Positions 1 to 9,966 of a DNA stretch of 48,351 bases are shown here, one piece after another. The stretch is from positions 1 through 48,351 of IMG/VR virus record IMGVR_UViG_3300028920_000099. One strand, written 5' to 3'. The notes below the pieces were generated by a model, which ran no database searches, was not told the DNA's origin, and saw only the letters and a program-made list of their open reading frames with translations. The position numbers were made by a program, and so were the translations under genes. Each line of letters begins with the position of its first letter. The first letter of the stretch is position 1. This stretch comes from a virus.

Positions 1-1280
1 TCACCATATTTTGCATAATACTGCTCTTTCCATACGTTAAACATATTTTCTATCTTAGTTCCTTCAGGAATACCTAGAGTTTTATAACCTAGTTTGAACT
101 CATTGGTTGTCTGAGAGGACGCAATGTGCCACTGTCTTCGTATTAACTTACCCATAGAGTCGTCACCTTTAAGTACATTGGCTAGACTAGATACGTCAAC
201 CGTATGTAACCTAGGAGAAGTATAGTCATTCCCGAAGTTAGCTGAAAACGGTTTATTTGGTAAGTCACCCTTAATTGCTGCACTCTTAGCTACATCATCC
301 CTTAAAGTAAGATAAACTCCCATACCGTACTCAGAAGGAGAAGCACCCTCATAAGGTATTACTTGTCTTAAATCCCCAGTATAGGATGTACCGTGCTTCC
401 ACTGTTTTTGAACATAATCTATTGTATGGTCTAGAGCAGGGATATTACCAATTAAGTTGTTATTATTCTTACTTCTTAATTTTACTTTACCTCCCCTAAT
501 CTTATCAAGTTCAGAATTCTCCAGGTTTATTCTAGTACGCCTAAATGCTTGTTCCGTTATTTGTTCAATATTACTGTCATCTACAACATATACTGATACC
601 ATTTCCCCTAAACGCGGGTCAATTTCTTCAGCACGCTTTGCTGCGTAGTAACCTAGTTCATTACTAACTAACTCATAGTTATCTACACTTATTTGTCTAA
701 CTATTAATGGTTTTGCTAACGCACCTTTATTTTTTATTATAGACCGTGCTAAGTCTTCCACCTCTTTTGGGTCAACCAACTCCTTAGATTCTACTGGGGG
801 TCTTATTGTAGATGTATCTACTTGGTAATGTTGTGCTGGTTTAGCTGGGTTAGTTAGTTGTTTACTGTTTACGGAGTATTCTCCAGAAAAATACCGTTTA
901 GATTGGTCTATTATTTGTTTAACGTTACTATCATCTACCAGATACACTGTGACCATCTCAGCACGTTTAGGGTCAATTTCTTCAGCACGTTTTGCTGCAA
1001 AATACCCCAGTTCACTTCCTTCAACTAATTCATAAGAATCCCCGCCAATTCTCTTAATATAAATAGGTTGTGCTAAGCTTCCCTCATTTCTTACAATCGA
1101 CTTAGCTAGTTCTTCTACCTTATTAGGGTCAAGTCCTTCACTAGACGCTTTAGTAGTTATTGAACTTACATCTACTGTTCTGAATTCCGGAGGTTTAGGA
1201 CTATCAGGAAGTTCTACGTTAGGTCGTGGAGTTCCTAAATTGGGAGTAATACCTTGTTTTTCTGCTAGTAGTTCGGGCAT
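1..1280 (-). CDS. Ejection-cluster polyvalent protein, N-terminal 426 residues (continues at 48351)
   Basis: The frame is open from ATG 1280 to the window edge and continues in frame at 48351-47883, giving 582 aa in all. Residues about 38-125 and 154-243 are two similar ParB-like domains; both carry an E-L-G-Y-(F/Y)-A-A-K-R-A-E-E-I-D-P core and end in a Y-(L/V)-V-D-D-S-N stretch. From about residue 296 a putative ADP-ribosyltransferase (PARP/ART-like) module begins with WKHGTSYTG and GMGVYLTLRDDVAKSAA, matching the HGT and G-x-Y-(x)n-A pattern of that fold. Its C-terminal part lies on the other side of the junction. The gene sits among T7-type internal virion genes, so I infer the product is packaged and ejected with DNA. 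It shares its frame with the 806-aa gene upstream and is separated from it by one TAG. The start is uncertain: ATG 1280 has only AAGG three bases upstream. ParB-like call fairly sure, ART call moderate. Confidence 0.75.
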   Translation of the reverse strand, partial: MPELLAEKQGITPNLGTPRPNVELPDSPKPPEFRTVDVSSITTKASSEGLDPNKVEELAKSIVRNEGSLAQPIYIKRIGGDSYELVEGSELGYFAAKRAEEIDPKRAEMVTVYLVDDSNVKQIIDQSKRYFSGEYSVNSKQLTNPAKPAQHYQVDTSTIRPPVESKELVDPKEVEDLARSIIKNKGALAKPLIVRQISVDNYELVSNELGYYAAKRAEEIDPRLGEMVSVYVVDDSNIEQITEQAFRRTRINLENSELDKIRGGKVKLRSKNNNNLIGNIPALDHTIDYVQKQWKHGTSYTGDLRQVIPYEGASPSEYGMGVYLTLRDDVAKSAAIKGDLPNKPFSANFGNDYTSPRLHTVDVSSLANVLKGDDSMGKLIRRQWHIASSQTTNEFKLGYKTLGIPEGTKIENMFNVWKEQYYAKYG

Positions 1281-1346
1281 TGACCTTGTAGGAGCCTTTC
1301 GTGTACCTGCAGCTACTTCATCTGAGTATTTATGAGCCAGTAACTC

Positions 1347-3767
1347 CTATTCTAATAATTTGTTTCTTGGAGGGTCAACTGGTATAACGTCATCCTTAAT
1401 TGATATGGTGTCATCAACAATACCTGTAGATGCTTCTTTAGTAGTTTTTTCTACAGATAAATTACCACGGTATAGCGGGTATAATTCGAGTTTAGCTTTT
1501 AGTTCGTGGTTTACTGCATTTACTGAGTCAATTTGTTCTAGTATTCTACTTGCCTCTGCTGATTCCCCACTTAATTTTATGTCTGACCTAATATAGTCAT
1601 TCATATCCTCTACCACACTAGGGGATTCACTCTGTAAGTCTTTAGGGTATTGTTGCTTAATAGCGTCATACGCCTTACCCTCATCAGCAAGCTTAGCTAG
1701 TGCCACATTACGTTGATAATATAGGGGAGCTAATTCCTTAATATCAGCACCTTCACCTATTTTCTTTTTTATTACATCAGTTAACCTGTCATACTCAGTA
1801 TAAGCATTATCCGAGTTAATACCCATAATGGTTGTTCCTGGGTTTTCTGGAGGCGGATGTACTGCTTTTTCTACCTTAACTACTGTTTCATCAGGCATCT
1901 TTAGGGTTGTTGTGTCCGACAAGTTACGGTTAATTGGTGTACCGAATTCGCCTAGTGCTGCTCCTTGAGGACTACTTCTTAAAGCTCCTATCTCTGTATC
2001 CGTCAAAATACCAGAACTACTAGGAGTAACTAAAGGTTTTCCGTCTGTATCAGTTATTCTTTTAGCTGCTTCTGTTAAATCCTCACTATTTCTTGTAACG
2101 TCTTCTACTACCGATGCAGGGTTAAGTAATTTACTGGATACTAACTCAGATTTTAACTGAGGATACATTAGGTATTGTTCCGGTAAACCCGGTGGTAAGT
2201 CATCTACTATTTCAGCATCTACTGCCTGTACAGGTATTTCTACTGTGTATTTACCGTCGGGGGAAGTGTATCTTATATAACTTCTTGTAGAGATTACATC
2301 ACCAGGGTCTATATTGGGGTCTCTAGGGACAATACTGTAAGGCGTTGTTGGTACATCATCCGCAGCAGCAGACAACATTTTTAGTGGTTCGCGTCCTGGG
2401 AGTTGTATTAATTCTGGTAATACTTCTTCTGTTTGATTTAGTACATTATTATAGTTTTTTAGTCCCTCTCTAACTCCTTTAACTGTTTTACCGACAAGAA
2501 CGTCAGCAACTCCCCCCATGAAAATCTCGAAAGCGAATGACGGTATTCCTTGTAACGTCCAATGCAACGCACGACTAATAGTTTGTTCTCTTTGGGGTTT
2601 TCCTTGAGAAACTGCACTAGCAATATTTTCTGGTAAATCCCACATTATAGATGCGTGACGTTGCATAAATTCAGGAATTATTCTATTTTCTTCCTTCTCC
2701 CAAAATTCCTGTGTTACTCTATCACCTGCCTTAAACCCTTCAGGCTCATTCCAACTAAGATATTTTTCAGGACTCCATCTGTTAGATACACCCCAGTCTT
2801 TACCTTCTACTAACGCTTGCCAAACCCTAACTCCCTTATGTGGGTCAACTCCATCATTGTTCATCCTCATTATAGTATTATCTACAATGTCATATATACC
2901 ACCAACTAGGACACTTTCTACAGTGTTCAATACCTTTAATCCTAGTCCGACTACGGTTCCTACCCCTAATGTTTGGTCTCCTACTTGTGTTGCTCTAGGG
3001 TCAAACTTGTTTACTAGATTAGCTATACCGTCATAGTCACCATGTTCCGTTAAATACCTACCAAAAGGGCTATTAAAAAACCTACCAAGTAATCCACTAC
3101 CACCGGAACTCTCAACGCTTTGACCCATATCACTCACTGTACCATTTTGGCTAGTGTCTAAACTAATAGTGGGAGTTTTTGGTGTTACTGTACCATCGGG
3201 ATGCACAATAGCGTTATTGAACTCTATACCATGGTCTCTTCTAAAATTATGTAACTCAATTGCTTTATATGCTTCTTCTCTTAACTTTCTTGTTCTTTCT
3301 ATGTTTCCTTCTAAATCCGGTGTTATATCTTGAGGAAGTAAGTTATCCGGTAAACTATAAGGAGTACCTCCAGTGTCTGTCAAAAACTGTTCAACGCTTA
3401 ACTGTCCTTGTTGTGCTTCAATGGTTTTATTTTGAAGTCTTCTAGATGCTCCACTAATGTCACTGTCAAAACCATGAACGTCATAATATCTAGAAGGATT
3501 GACAGGTAGTACTGATTGAGGTATAAAGGGCTGCTCTGGTTGAACTTGTTGTTCTCCAGGTTGAGCTTGTTGTTCTGGTACTTGCTCAGTAGTTACCTGT
3601 TCTGGTTGTTCTTCAATAATAGGACTACTTTCTTGAGGTACACCTAATCCATCAGGAATGTCACCAGCAGTCGGTTGAGGTGCTTGTGAGGCTTGAGGTG
3701 AGCCTTCAGGTATGTTTCTACCCTCGGACAATTCTAATGGGTCAGGTTGGTCAAAAAAGTTAGACAT
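1347..3767 (-). CDS. Internal virion / ejection protein (806 aa)
   Basis: No enzyme domain recognised. The N-terminal 90 residues are rich in Pro, Gln and Glu and look disordered. The middle has two hydrophobic Gly-rich stretches, around VGLGLKVLNTVESVLVGGIY (about residue 275) and IPSFAFEIFMGGVADVLVG (about residue 412), which could touch or span a membrane. The C-terminal quarter is charged and helical. It lies between the 1421-aa cell-wall-degrading protein and the ParB/ART protein in the block that follows the tail tube genes, where T7 carries gp14-gp16, so an internal core or DNA-ejection role is inferred from position. It ends at a TAG, after which the same frame stays open into the next gene, so a readthrough form of about 1.41 thousand residues is possible. 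Its start at 3767 lies two bases after the TAA of the upstream gene. Confidence 0.7.
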   Translation of the reverse strand: MSNFFDQPDPLELSEGRNIPEGSPQASQAPQPTAGDIPDGLGVPQESSPIIEEQPEQVTTEQVPEQQAQPGEQQVQPEQPFIPQSVLPVNPSRYYDVHGFDSDISGASRRLQNKTIEAQQGQLSVEQFLTDTGGTPYSLPDNLLPQDITPDLEGNIERTRKLREEAYKAIELHNFRRDHGIEFNNAIVHPDGTVTPKTPTISLDTSQNGTVSDMGQSVESSGGSGLLGRFFNSPFGRYLTEHGDYDGIANLVNKFDPRATQVGDQTLGVGTVVGLGLKVLNTVESVLVGGIYDIVDNTIMRMNNDGVDPHKGVRVWQALVEGKDWGVSNRWSPEKYLSWNEPEGFKAGDRVTQEFWEKEENRIIPEFMQRHASIMWDLPENIASAVSQGKPQREQTISRALHWTLQGIPSFAFEIFMGGVADVLVGKTVKGVREGLKNYNNVLNQTEEVLPELIQLPGREPLKMLSAAADDVPTTPYSIVPRDPNIDPGDVISTRSYIRYTSPDGKYTVEIPVQAVDAEIVDDLPPGLPEQYLMYPQLKSELVSSKLLNPASVVEDVTRNSEDLTEAAKRITDTDGKPLVTPSSSGILTDTEIGALRSSPQGAALGEFGTPINRNLSDTTTLKMPDETVVKVEKAVHPPPENPGTTIMGINSDNAYTEYDRLTDVIKKKIGEGADIKELAPLYYQRNVALAKLADEGKAYDAIKQQYPKDLQSESPSVVEDMNDYIRSDIKLSGESAEASRILEQIDSVNAVNHELKAKLELYPLYRGNLSVEKTTKEASTGIVDDTISIKDDVIPVDPPRNKLLE

Positions 3768-3768
3768 A

Positions 3769-6700
3769 TTATAATCCTACTTGGTGTGTTCTAAAGTCTC
3801 CGTTATGTAACATTTGCTGGCATTGTGCGCACCCTTGTCTGGGGTTTCTGTGTATTACATTAGAATTGGAACCACCTTGAGGATTAGCGTAACTACGACC
3901 AACAACTGACCCCCATTTTTTTTTGTATTCATTCCATGTAATATAACCGTCAGTCCAATTAATTCTAGTACGTTCAGCTTCACTATGTTTTAACCCTACA
4001 GCTCCCCTCCAAATAGCTGCAGCAAAATCGTAAATACTTCTTACTTTCTTACCGTTTGCATCTTTTTCTACCTGTCTAATATACTTAGGTAAAGATACTG
4101 TCAGTTGCCAATGTAATCCTTTTTGTTTGTATTGCTCCATAGTCATTCCTGGATGTAACCATTTTAGGGTAGAGGGCATTACCTGGAAAGCACCAGTAGC
4201 ATTACCCTCACCAGTAGCCGCAATATTTGTGTTTACTGCATTAGCACTAAACCCTGATTCCCAATACAAATAATCAGCAATCCACACTGCAGGTAATCCA
4301 AGTATATCCCCTGCTTCTGCCAATGCTCTTGCTGCTTCTAAGTTTTTTGCTAAACCAGGATACCCATAATTGGCTGTTGGGTTATTTTTTCCTGAATAAG
4401 CCACACGATTAGATGAAGCTTGGTTATGGGCTGTACTTGGATTACCTGTATGACTAGAATTAATTGTACTTTTTCCAAGTGACTTATTTACTTTACTGGT
4501 ATTAACATACAGATTTAGACTACGACCAGAGTTTCGGACAAAGTTATAAATTTTGTCTCTATCCTGGATGTTAAACGTTGCTAAACTACCAGGAGTAACG
4601 CCGCTTTTACTAGCATCCCAATGAATACCAATTGCTGAACGGTTATGCCCACCAAAAGTAGGAGTTAATGACAAAAATTTATCACCAACTCCGGCTCCCG
4701 AACCAGGAATAGTGTCACGAGCTACAGTCCATTTACCTTCTGGTAACATACCCTGTCTTCCCGATGTAGTTCTATCACCACCAATACCTGTTGCTCCTGA
4801 TACTGCCTCAACAGCGAATAACTGACGACCATCTTTGTAACCCCTAATTGCTAATACTGGTTGTCCCGCTCTATTAGTACGACCAGTGGGATGAACAAAT
4901 AAATAAGAACCATCATTTATTGCCTCATCAGGTATTTCCCATCCCTCAACTGTTGTGCTACCATCTTTGTTGTTGTATTCCACGCTTGGTACGTTTTGAC
5001 TCCTATAACTTGTTGTTGTCATTGGTGTATAGCTTTTAAATCCAGCACTTTCGTTAGGAGTTGCTTGTCTGAATTTACCAGTATTCCTATCAAGAATGTA
5101 TCCATTGGAGTAATACACATTCTCAGATATCTTTCTTACTCCAGTATTACTTACTCCAGATGGAGTCCTATAGTAATCTGTATTACCGTGTCCTAAGTCA
5201 CCTTGACCTCTAGGTAGTTCGACATTACCAGTAAAACTTCCTATATAACCCATTGGGTCAACTTGACCAGAAATATATCCACCACTAAACTTGGTACCTA
5301 CCTCAAAGTGTAGATGTCTCCCGGTTGACGTTCCTCTACCTGGGTCATTAGCACCTCCACCCATTAATCCTATTTGGGAAGCAGGGTCTAATATTTGACC
5401 TTTAGTTACTGATACACTTCTTAAGTGAGCAAATAACTCGTATTTTCCATCTTTTGTTTTAACTATGACATAGTTACCGTAACCACCATTATGTTGGTTT
5501 TTTGCTCCGACATGAACAACCTCTCCACCTTGTATTGTAGCCACTCTAGGGTCATCAGAAGATATGTCAATCCCTTTGTGCATCCTCCTAGTACCGTGTA
5601 CTGGATGTACTCTCATCCCAAAAGGACTATGCATCCTTACATTACCTCCCCTAAACGGAGCATAACCCTTAGAACTAGGCATATTAGCTAAGTTACCAGC
5701 TAAGGGCATAGTTGGAGCATCTGGTTGTCTGTTACGAGGTGTAGCAACTGTTTGTGGTTTGGTGCGTTGCCCACCATCAGTAAAATTCGGTGTTACAACT
5801 ACTCCCTCAGAAGGTTCCCCCCATTCGTGTTTATACCATCTAGCTTTATTTACCAGTAAATCATCAGCATTCTCTAGTTTAGCTTTTAGAGTATTAAAAT
5901 GTTGTTGGTATAGTTTAACGTTAGTTCCTAGACCAGCTTTAGGTAAACCTTTGATTATTTTTTCTAAATCAACATATTTTCCATCAGTATGAGCTTTTTT
6001 TATTTCGGTAATACCCTGTAAATACCCCTGATTTAGTTCTATAAGAGCATCTAAAGTAGTTCTATCATCTTTAAGTCCACTGATTCTAGGAAGTTCGTAA
6101 TACTGACCACGCTCTAACTCAAAGTCTAGAGCCTTACCTAATTTGTTTGTTGTTGAGTTGTCTCTAGGTGCCGATGGTGGAGTTGGGTTAGATGATTCAG
6201 GTATCTGACTAGATGTTGATTCTTGGTCAACAACTGTCATAGTAGCTTCAACTCTTTGTCTAAACTCGTTTAGGGGCTTCTCGTCACTAGGGTTAAATAT
6301 GTTTAGTCCTCGTCTTTGCCACTTATTGCCTAATTCCCCAATACGACTTCTAGTAACTTCTAATTGTTGCTCAAGTGCGTCTAGTTCCTCTTGAGTAGCT
6401 TGAGGGACTCTTCTTTCTACATCAACAATGTCTACTCGTGATTGTGGAGATGTTCCAAGGGGAGTCCCCTGTTCATCCACACCTAAACCACTATCACCAG
6501 GTACTCGTATTTCTATTTGATTAGGCGGAGTAATACGGGATTTTAGTGCAGCATAAGCTTGTTCACGTTTAGCTAACTCATCTTGTAAGTCTAAAGCAGT
6601 TTTACGGTCACTATCAAACTCTTTATAGTAAGATAATACCCTATCCCATCCTCTTGCTTGTGCCTCACTAGGACTCTGTTTAATTGCGTATTCTAAATCG

Positions 6701-8034
6701 GCAATATCACCATCGGCACTACCGTCTCGAAGACCGTTATATACTTTTTTTGCTACAAGATAATTTCTTGCCTGTTCTATTTGGGGGTTATCTTCCCTTA
6801 ATCTACTTAGGTTCTCAGATTGGTGTACCGTTTCTTCTAAACGTCTTATCTGTTCATAATCCTCATTCCTTTGTCGGGCAATGTTTGTTTGAGTTGTTGG
6901 AAAAGATTCTAAACTACCAGGTAATCCTAGTTGTCTTAACAATAACGAACCTTGAGCCTGATACTCAGAGTCTGTCATTCCCACACCAGGAGTGCTTCTT
7001 AAATTTTCTAGTGCGGCAATACCCTGTACAGCTTGAACGAAACGTTGTCCCTCAGAAGAACGTTGTCCAGTAGTCTCATAATAGTTAGTTATTGCAGCGT
7101 TTAGTGGTTTATAGGCTTCCGAAATATATTCAAGATACGCTGTCTTATTTTTTATAATACCCTGTAAGGATGGGTCATTCTCAACAGTATCTAAGATTAT
7201 ATCATTAACTCTACCGATACGTTCATTAATGTCATCTGGAGTTAATACACTAGCCCCAGTATTAATTTCTTGAAGTATTGGGGCATACCTTACCTGAACC
7301 TGTTGTGCTGCAACATCCCTTTGTGAATTAATTAGTGCTTTACGTTCACCCTCTATCTGAGACAGCGACTCACCTCTTTGTTGGGTAAGCCACTTATTCA
7401 TATTAGAGTTAATATAGAATTGTTGGTGTGGAGGTAAGGCAGTAAAATACTCACTATTACGAAATTCATTAACATAGGCAGTAGCTTGGGTATAACCTGC
7501 CTCTCTAGAACCGTTAATGATAGTATCTTGTAACTGTAACTCCCATTCTTGAGTTACTGATTGTACCATCCCATCTAATTGTGCTAGTTGGGCTTTTTGT
7601 GCTTGTGCCTCTATTCCCATTTGGTGAGACTCTTTATTCATCTCATGAGACTCTTGGGCGCGTTGTTCTCTTTTTAGGGCTAGTTCGTTCTCTTTTCTTT
7701 GTTGGGCAATAGCTTCTCGTGCGCTTAGTCCTTGTGCAACAACTTGTCCTAGTTGAGATATTGCTCCCAAAATACCCGCACCATTATCTCCTCTATTAGC
7801 ATTATTAGCCCGATTTTGTGCAAGTCGTTCTTCCTCAGCTTGTATAGCCCGTCGTCTTAACTCACCAGCGTTTTGCTGGTCAACTTGAGCCTTACTTGCT
7901 GCTGCGGATGCTGCTTGAGAGTAGTTATCTAGGGTTTTTTGTATTACATTTTTGTAGTTATTAGTAGCAAAATCCGTTAATTCTGGAGTTTCTACCCCAG
8001 TAATCGGACTATTACCTCCTATCCGTCTAACCAT
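3769..8034 (-). CDS. Giant virion peptidoglycan hydrolase: M23 + L,D-transpeptidase-like + lytic transglycosylase (1421 aa)
   Basis: About 780 N-terminal residues are Ala/Gln/Glu-rich coiled coil. Three wall-related domains follow. (a) About 790-925 is an M23 (LytM) metallopeptidase, with SPFGMRVHPVHG, MHKGID and GRHLHFEV supplying the usual His/Asp zinc ligands. (b) About 1040-1165 resembles an L,D-transpeptidase (GMLPEGKW...IGIHWD), but where the catalytic Cys is expected the sequence reads TPGSLATF, so this domain may only bind. (c) About 1235-1390 is a lytic transglycosylase with YWESGF (catalytic Glu) and GAFQVMPSTL. The extreme C terminus has a CAQC motif. T7 gp16 has a single transglycosylase domain, so this protein is unusually well equipped. 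It probably forms part of the ejected channel that locally opens peptidoglycan. Domain calls come from visible motifs only. Confidence 0.85.
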   Translation of the reverse strand: MVRRIGGNSPITGVETPELTDFATNNYKNVIQKTLDNYSQAASAAASKAQVDQQNAGELRRRAIQAEEERLAQNRANNANRGDNGAGILGAISQLGQVVAQGLSAREAIAQQRKENELALKREQRAQESHEMNKESHQMGIEAQAQKAQLAQLDGMVQSVTQEWELQLQDTIINGSREAGYTQATAYVNEFRNSEYFTALPPHQQFYINSNMNKWLTQQRGESLSQIEGERKALINSQRDVAAQQVQVRYAPILQEINTGASVLTPDDINERIGRVNDIILDTVENDPSLQGIIKNKTAYLEYISEAYKPLNAAITNYYETTGQRSSEGQRFVQAVQGIAALENLRSTPGVGMTDSEYQAQGSLLLRQLGLPGSLESFPTTQTNIARQRNEDYEQIRRLEETVHQSENLSRLREDNPQIEQARNYLVAKKVYNGLRDGSADGDIADLEYAIKQSPSEAQARGWDRVLSYYKEFDSDRKTALDLQDELAKREQAYAALKSRITPPNQIEIRVPGDSGLGVDEQGTPLGTSPQSRVDIVDVERRVPQATQEELDALEQQLEVTRSRIGELGNKWQRRGLNIFNPSDEKPLNEFRQRVEATMTVVDQESTSSQIPESSNPTPPSAPRDNSTTNKLGKALDFELERGQYYELPRISGLKDDRTTLDALIELNQGYLQGITEIKKAHTDGKYVDLEKIIKGLPKAGLGTNVKLYQQHFNTLKAKLENADDLLVNKARWYKHEWGEPSEGVVVTPNFTDGGQRTKPQTVATPRNRQPDAPTMPLAGNLANMPSSKGYAPFRGGNVRMHSPFGMRVHPVHGTRRMHKGIDISSDDPRVATIQGGEVVHVGAKNQHNGGYGNYVIVKTKDGKYELFAHLRSVSVTKGQILDPASQIGLMGGGANDPGRGTSTGRHLHFEVGTKFSGGYISGQVDPMGYIGSFTGNVELPRGQGDLGHGNTDYYRTPSGVSNTGVRKISENVYYSNGYILDRNTGKFRQATPNESAGFKSYTPMTTTSYRSQNVPSVEYNNKDGSTTVEGWEIPDEAINDGSYLFVHPTGRTNRAGQPVLAIRGYKDGRQLFAVEAVSGATGIGGDRTTSGRQGMLPEGKWTVARDTIPGSGAGVGDKFLSLTPTFGGHNRSAIGIHWDASKSGVTPGSLATFNIQDRDKIYNFVRNSGRSLNLYVNTSKVNKSLGKSTINSSHTGNPSTAHNQASSNRVAYSGKNNPTANYGYPGLAKNLEAARALAEAGDILGLPAVWIADYLYWESGFSANAVNTNIAATGEGNATGAFQVMPSTLKWLHPGMTMEQYKQKGLHWQLTVSLPKYIRQVEKDANGKKVRSIYDFAAAIWRGAVGLKHSEAERTRINWTDGYITWNEYKKKWGSVVGRSYANPQGGSNSNVIHRNPRQGCAQCQQMLHNGDFRTHQVGL

Positions 8035-8054
8035 TTTTATTCTCCATAATAAGT

Positions 8055-9857
8055 TTAAGCTGGGGGTGGGCTTCTATAACCTCCCAATTGGGATAATAAC
8101 CCGTGAGTTTGTGCGCCTATTTGGTTTAGACCAGAATACTCCTGCATCCTAGTATTACCTTGGTTGGCTGTATTACTAGCTAAGTTGGAATACGCTTGAT
8201 TGTACCATTGTAAAGGTAAACTACTAAACGCTGATTTAGCATTCTCTACATCAATTAAGCCTTGTCGTTGTAGATTATCTCGTTGTGATTGCGTTTGTTG
8301 TTGTCTTACCCCTTCTTGTGTATTTCTTAGGTGTTGGTCTAGAGTTGAGTTAAAAGCTGATAACATACCTTGACCAGCATCTCTTACATCGGGAAGTAGA
8401 GACCTAGAAAATAAGTCGTTTAGGGATTGTGCTTTTAGTTGTGCTAATTCGAGTTCGGCATTACCTTGTTGTTGAGCATTACTTGCTAACCCACTTAATT
8501 TACTTAATTCTGCTTCTTGCCCTCCAATAGCTATACCAGACTGTCCTACATCATTAGCTCTGTTTTTCTGGTTCATTATATTAGCTATTTGTTCCTGTAA
8601 GTCTTGCCCTCCTTGTCTTCTAGCTAATCTATTAGACTCTAAACCTCTGTTTAACTGGTTATCAATCCCGGTAAAACTATTAGATAAGTCCCTATCAGCA
8701 AGTTGCCCTTCAACATCAACAAAACTTCTAGATATGTCATTAAATCTTCTAGATGTGTTGGCTCGTCGTGATGCTGATTGACTCTCTAGTGAGGCTGTAC
8801 CCTGTTCTAAACCGTACCTTTCCATCATGGAACGTCTTTGGGTAGCTGTATCATCATTAACTAATTGGTCAAAACCTACCCCAGCAGCTTGAGAACCTGA
8901 GCCTCTATCTTGCGCACCAAGTAACGCCTCAAATTGGGAGTATTGCCTCTCACTTCTACTTATTTGTCTAAGTAAGTCTCTTAAACTTTCACCCCGATTA
9001 AACTCTGATTGAGCCTTACTTAATTGTTCATTAACCTTAGCTTGGCTGTCTGCGTCGTCAATTTGGGTAAGTTCTTGGTTTAGTTGGTTCTCTCTTTGTT
9101 GAAGTTGTAGTCCAGTTTTGTCACGCTGGTTTAGTGCAACTCCCTTCTGGAAAGAAGCATCTCTAAAGTTTTGACGGTCACTAAGACTTAACTGTTCTAG
9201 AGACTGTTGGTAGTTTTGATTGGCAGTATCTAAGGCAATGTCGAACTGTTGTTGTCCGTACAATAAATCTTGTTTTTCTGCCTTTAACTTCTCAACGTCT
9301 AGAGAGTTACGAGCATTAATCATTTTTTCATTAAACTTAGCTAAATCTTGTCCTAGTTTAAGTGATTCTGCTCTTAGTGAACGTTGAGTCTCATCAGAAG
9401 CGTAGTTAACTTGTCTAAGTTGTCTATTAAGCTCTAACTCTTGTTGTGTAGCAAATCTGTTAGCCTCGTTAGCTAGTGTAGAGGCATTGTATTGCTGAGT
9501 CCTTAAATAGTTTTCTTGTTCTAGTTGTTGCCTCTCTAAACCATTTTGAAACAAAGCTTGTTGATACTGTGTTTGTATGTCATTAAACCCTAGTTCCATC
9601 TCTTTTTGAAGCTGCATATTCTGCATATCAAAAGAATACTGGTTAAAATCGTTTTGGGCTGCTAATTGACCTTTAAGTATGTCTTCTTGCATTTTTTGTG
9701 CCTCAATTGCACTCGTAAAAGCAAGTAAGTCTGCTTCATGTTTAGCTCTAGGGTCTGGTTGAAAAGCTGTACCACCACCACGAGTTAGACCCGCAATAGT
9801 AGAACCTACACCAACAACCTGCGAAATACCCGAAATAACTGTAGATGCTGCTCCCAT
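8055..9857 (-). CDS. Gln-rich internal virion protein (600 aa)
   Basis: The protein is almost entirely Gln/Asn/Arg/Leu-rich heptad-like sequence and probably forms long alpha-helical coiled coil, after a short N-terminal Gly/Val/Ala hydrophobic stretch (VISGISQVVGVGSTIAGL). It ends in YRSPPPA. No catalytic motif is seen. Its place after tail tubular protein B and two small membrane proteins, and before the hydrolase-bearing ejection protein, matches T7 gp14, so I infer an internal core protein that may insert in the outer membrane on ejection. Composition resembles the 261-aa and 155-aa proteins at the head of the late region, but this need not mean homology. Confidence 0.7.
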   Translation of the reverse strand: MGAASTVISGISQVVGVGSTIAGLTRGGGTAFQPDPRAKHEADLLAFTSAIEAQKMQEDILKGQLAAQNDFNQYSFDMQNMQLQKEMELGFNDIQTQYQQALFQNGLERQQLEQENYLRTQQYNASTLANEANRFATQQELELNRQLRQVNYASDETQRSLRAESLKLGQDLAKFNEKMINARNSLDVEKLKAEKQDLLYGQQQFDIALDTANQNYQQSLEQLSLSDRQNFRDASFQKGVALNQRDKTGLQLQQRENQLNQELTQIDDADSQAKVNEQLSKAQSEFNRGESLRDLLRQISRSERQYSQFEALLGAQDRGSGSQAAGVGFDQLVNDDTATQRRSMMERYGLEQGTASLESQSASRRANTSRRFNDISRSFVDVEGQLADRDLSNSFTGIDNQLNRGLESNRLARRQGGQDLQEQIANIMNQKNRANDVGQSGIAIGGQEAELSKLSGLASNAQQQGNAELELAQLKAQSLNDLFSRSLLPDVRDAGQGMLSAFNSTLDQHLRNTQEGVRQQQTQSQRDNLQRQGLIDVENAKSAFSSLPLQWYNQAYSNLASNTANQGNTRMQEYSGLNQIGAQTHGLLSQLGGYRSPPPA

Positions 9858-9861
9858 TATT

Positions 9862-9966
9862 TTAATCCCTTACTAACTCAATTTTTTGTCCTTCTTTATC
9901 GGATGCTACTATCTTTACATCAAAGGGTAATATCCAAACTAAAGTAATTAATAACTCCAACATCAT
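9862..9966 (-). CDS. Small membrane protein, 34 aa
   Basis: A short ORF starting ATGATG at 9966 with a strong GGAGG seven bases upstream. Its start overlaps the TGA of the 73-aa gene (ATGA overlap), so it is probably translationally coupled. The N-terminal half (LLITLVWILPF) is hydrophobic and the C-terminal half is charged. With its neighbour it makes a pair of tiny membrane proteins; holin or another lysis or ejection accessory is possible, but no family is recognised. Confidence 0.6.
   Translation of the reverse strand: MMLELLITLVWILPFDVKIVASDKEGQKIELVRD

Noticed and set aside
4996-7073. Plus-strand ORFs across the structural genes
   Set aside because: They lie opposite long real genes, lack ribosome binding sites and have no recognisable protein features.
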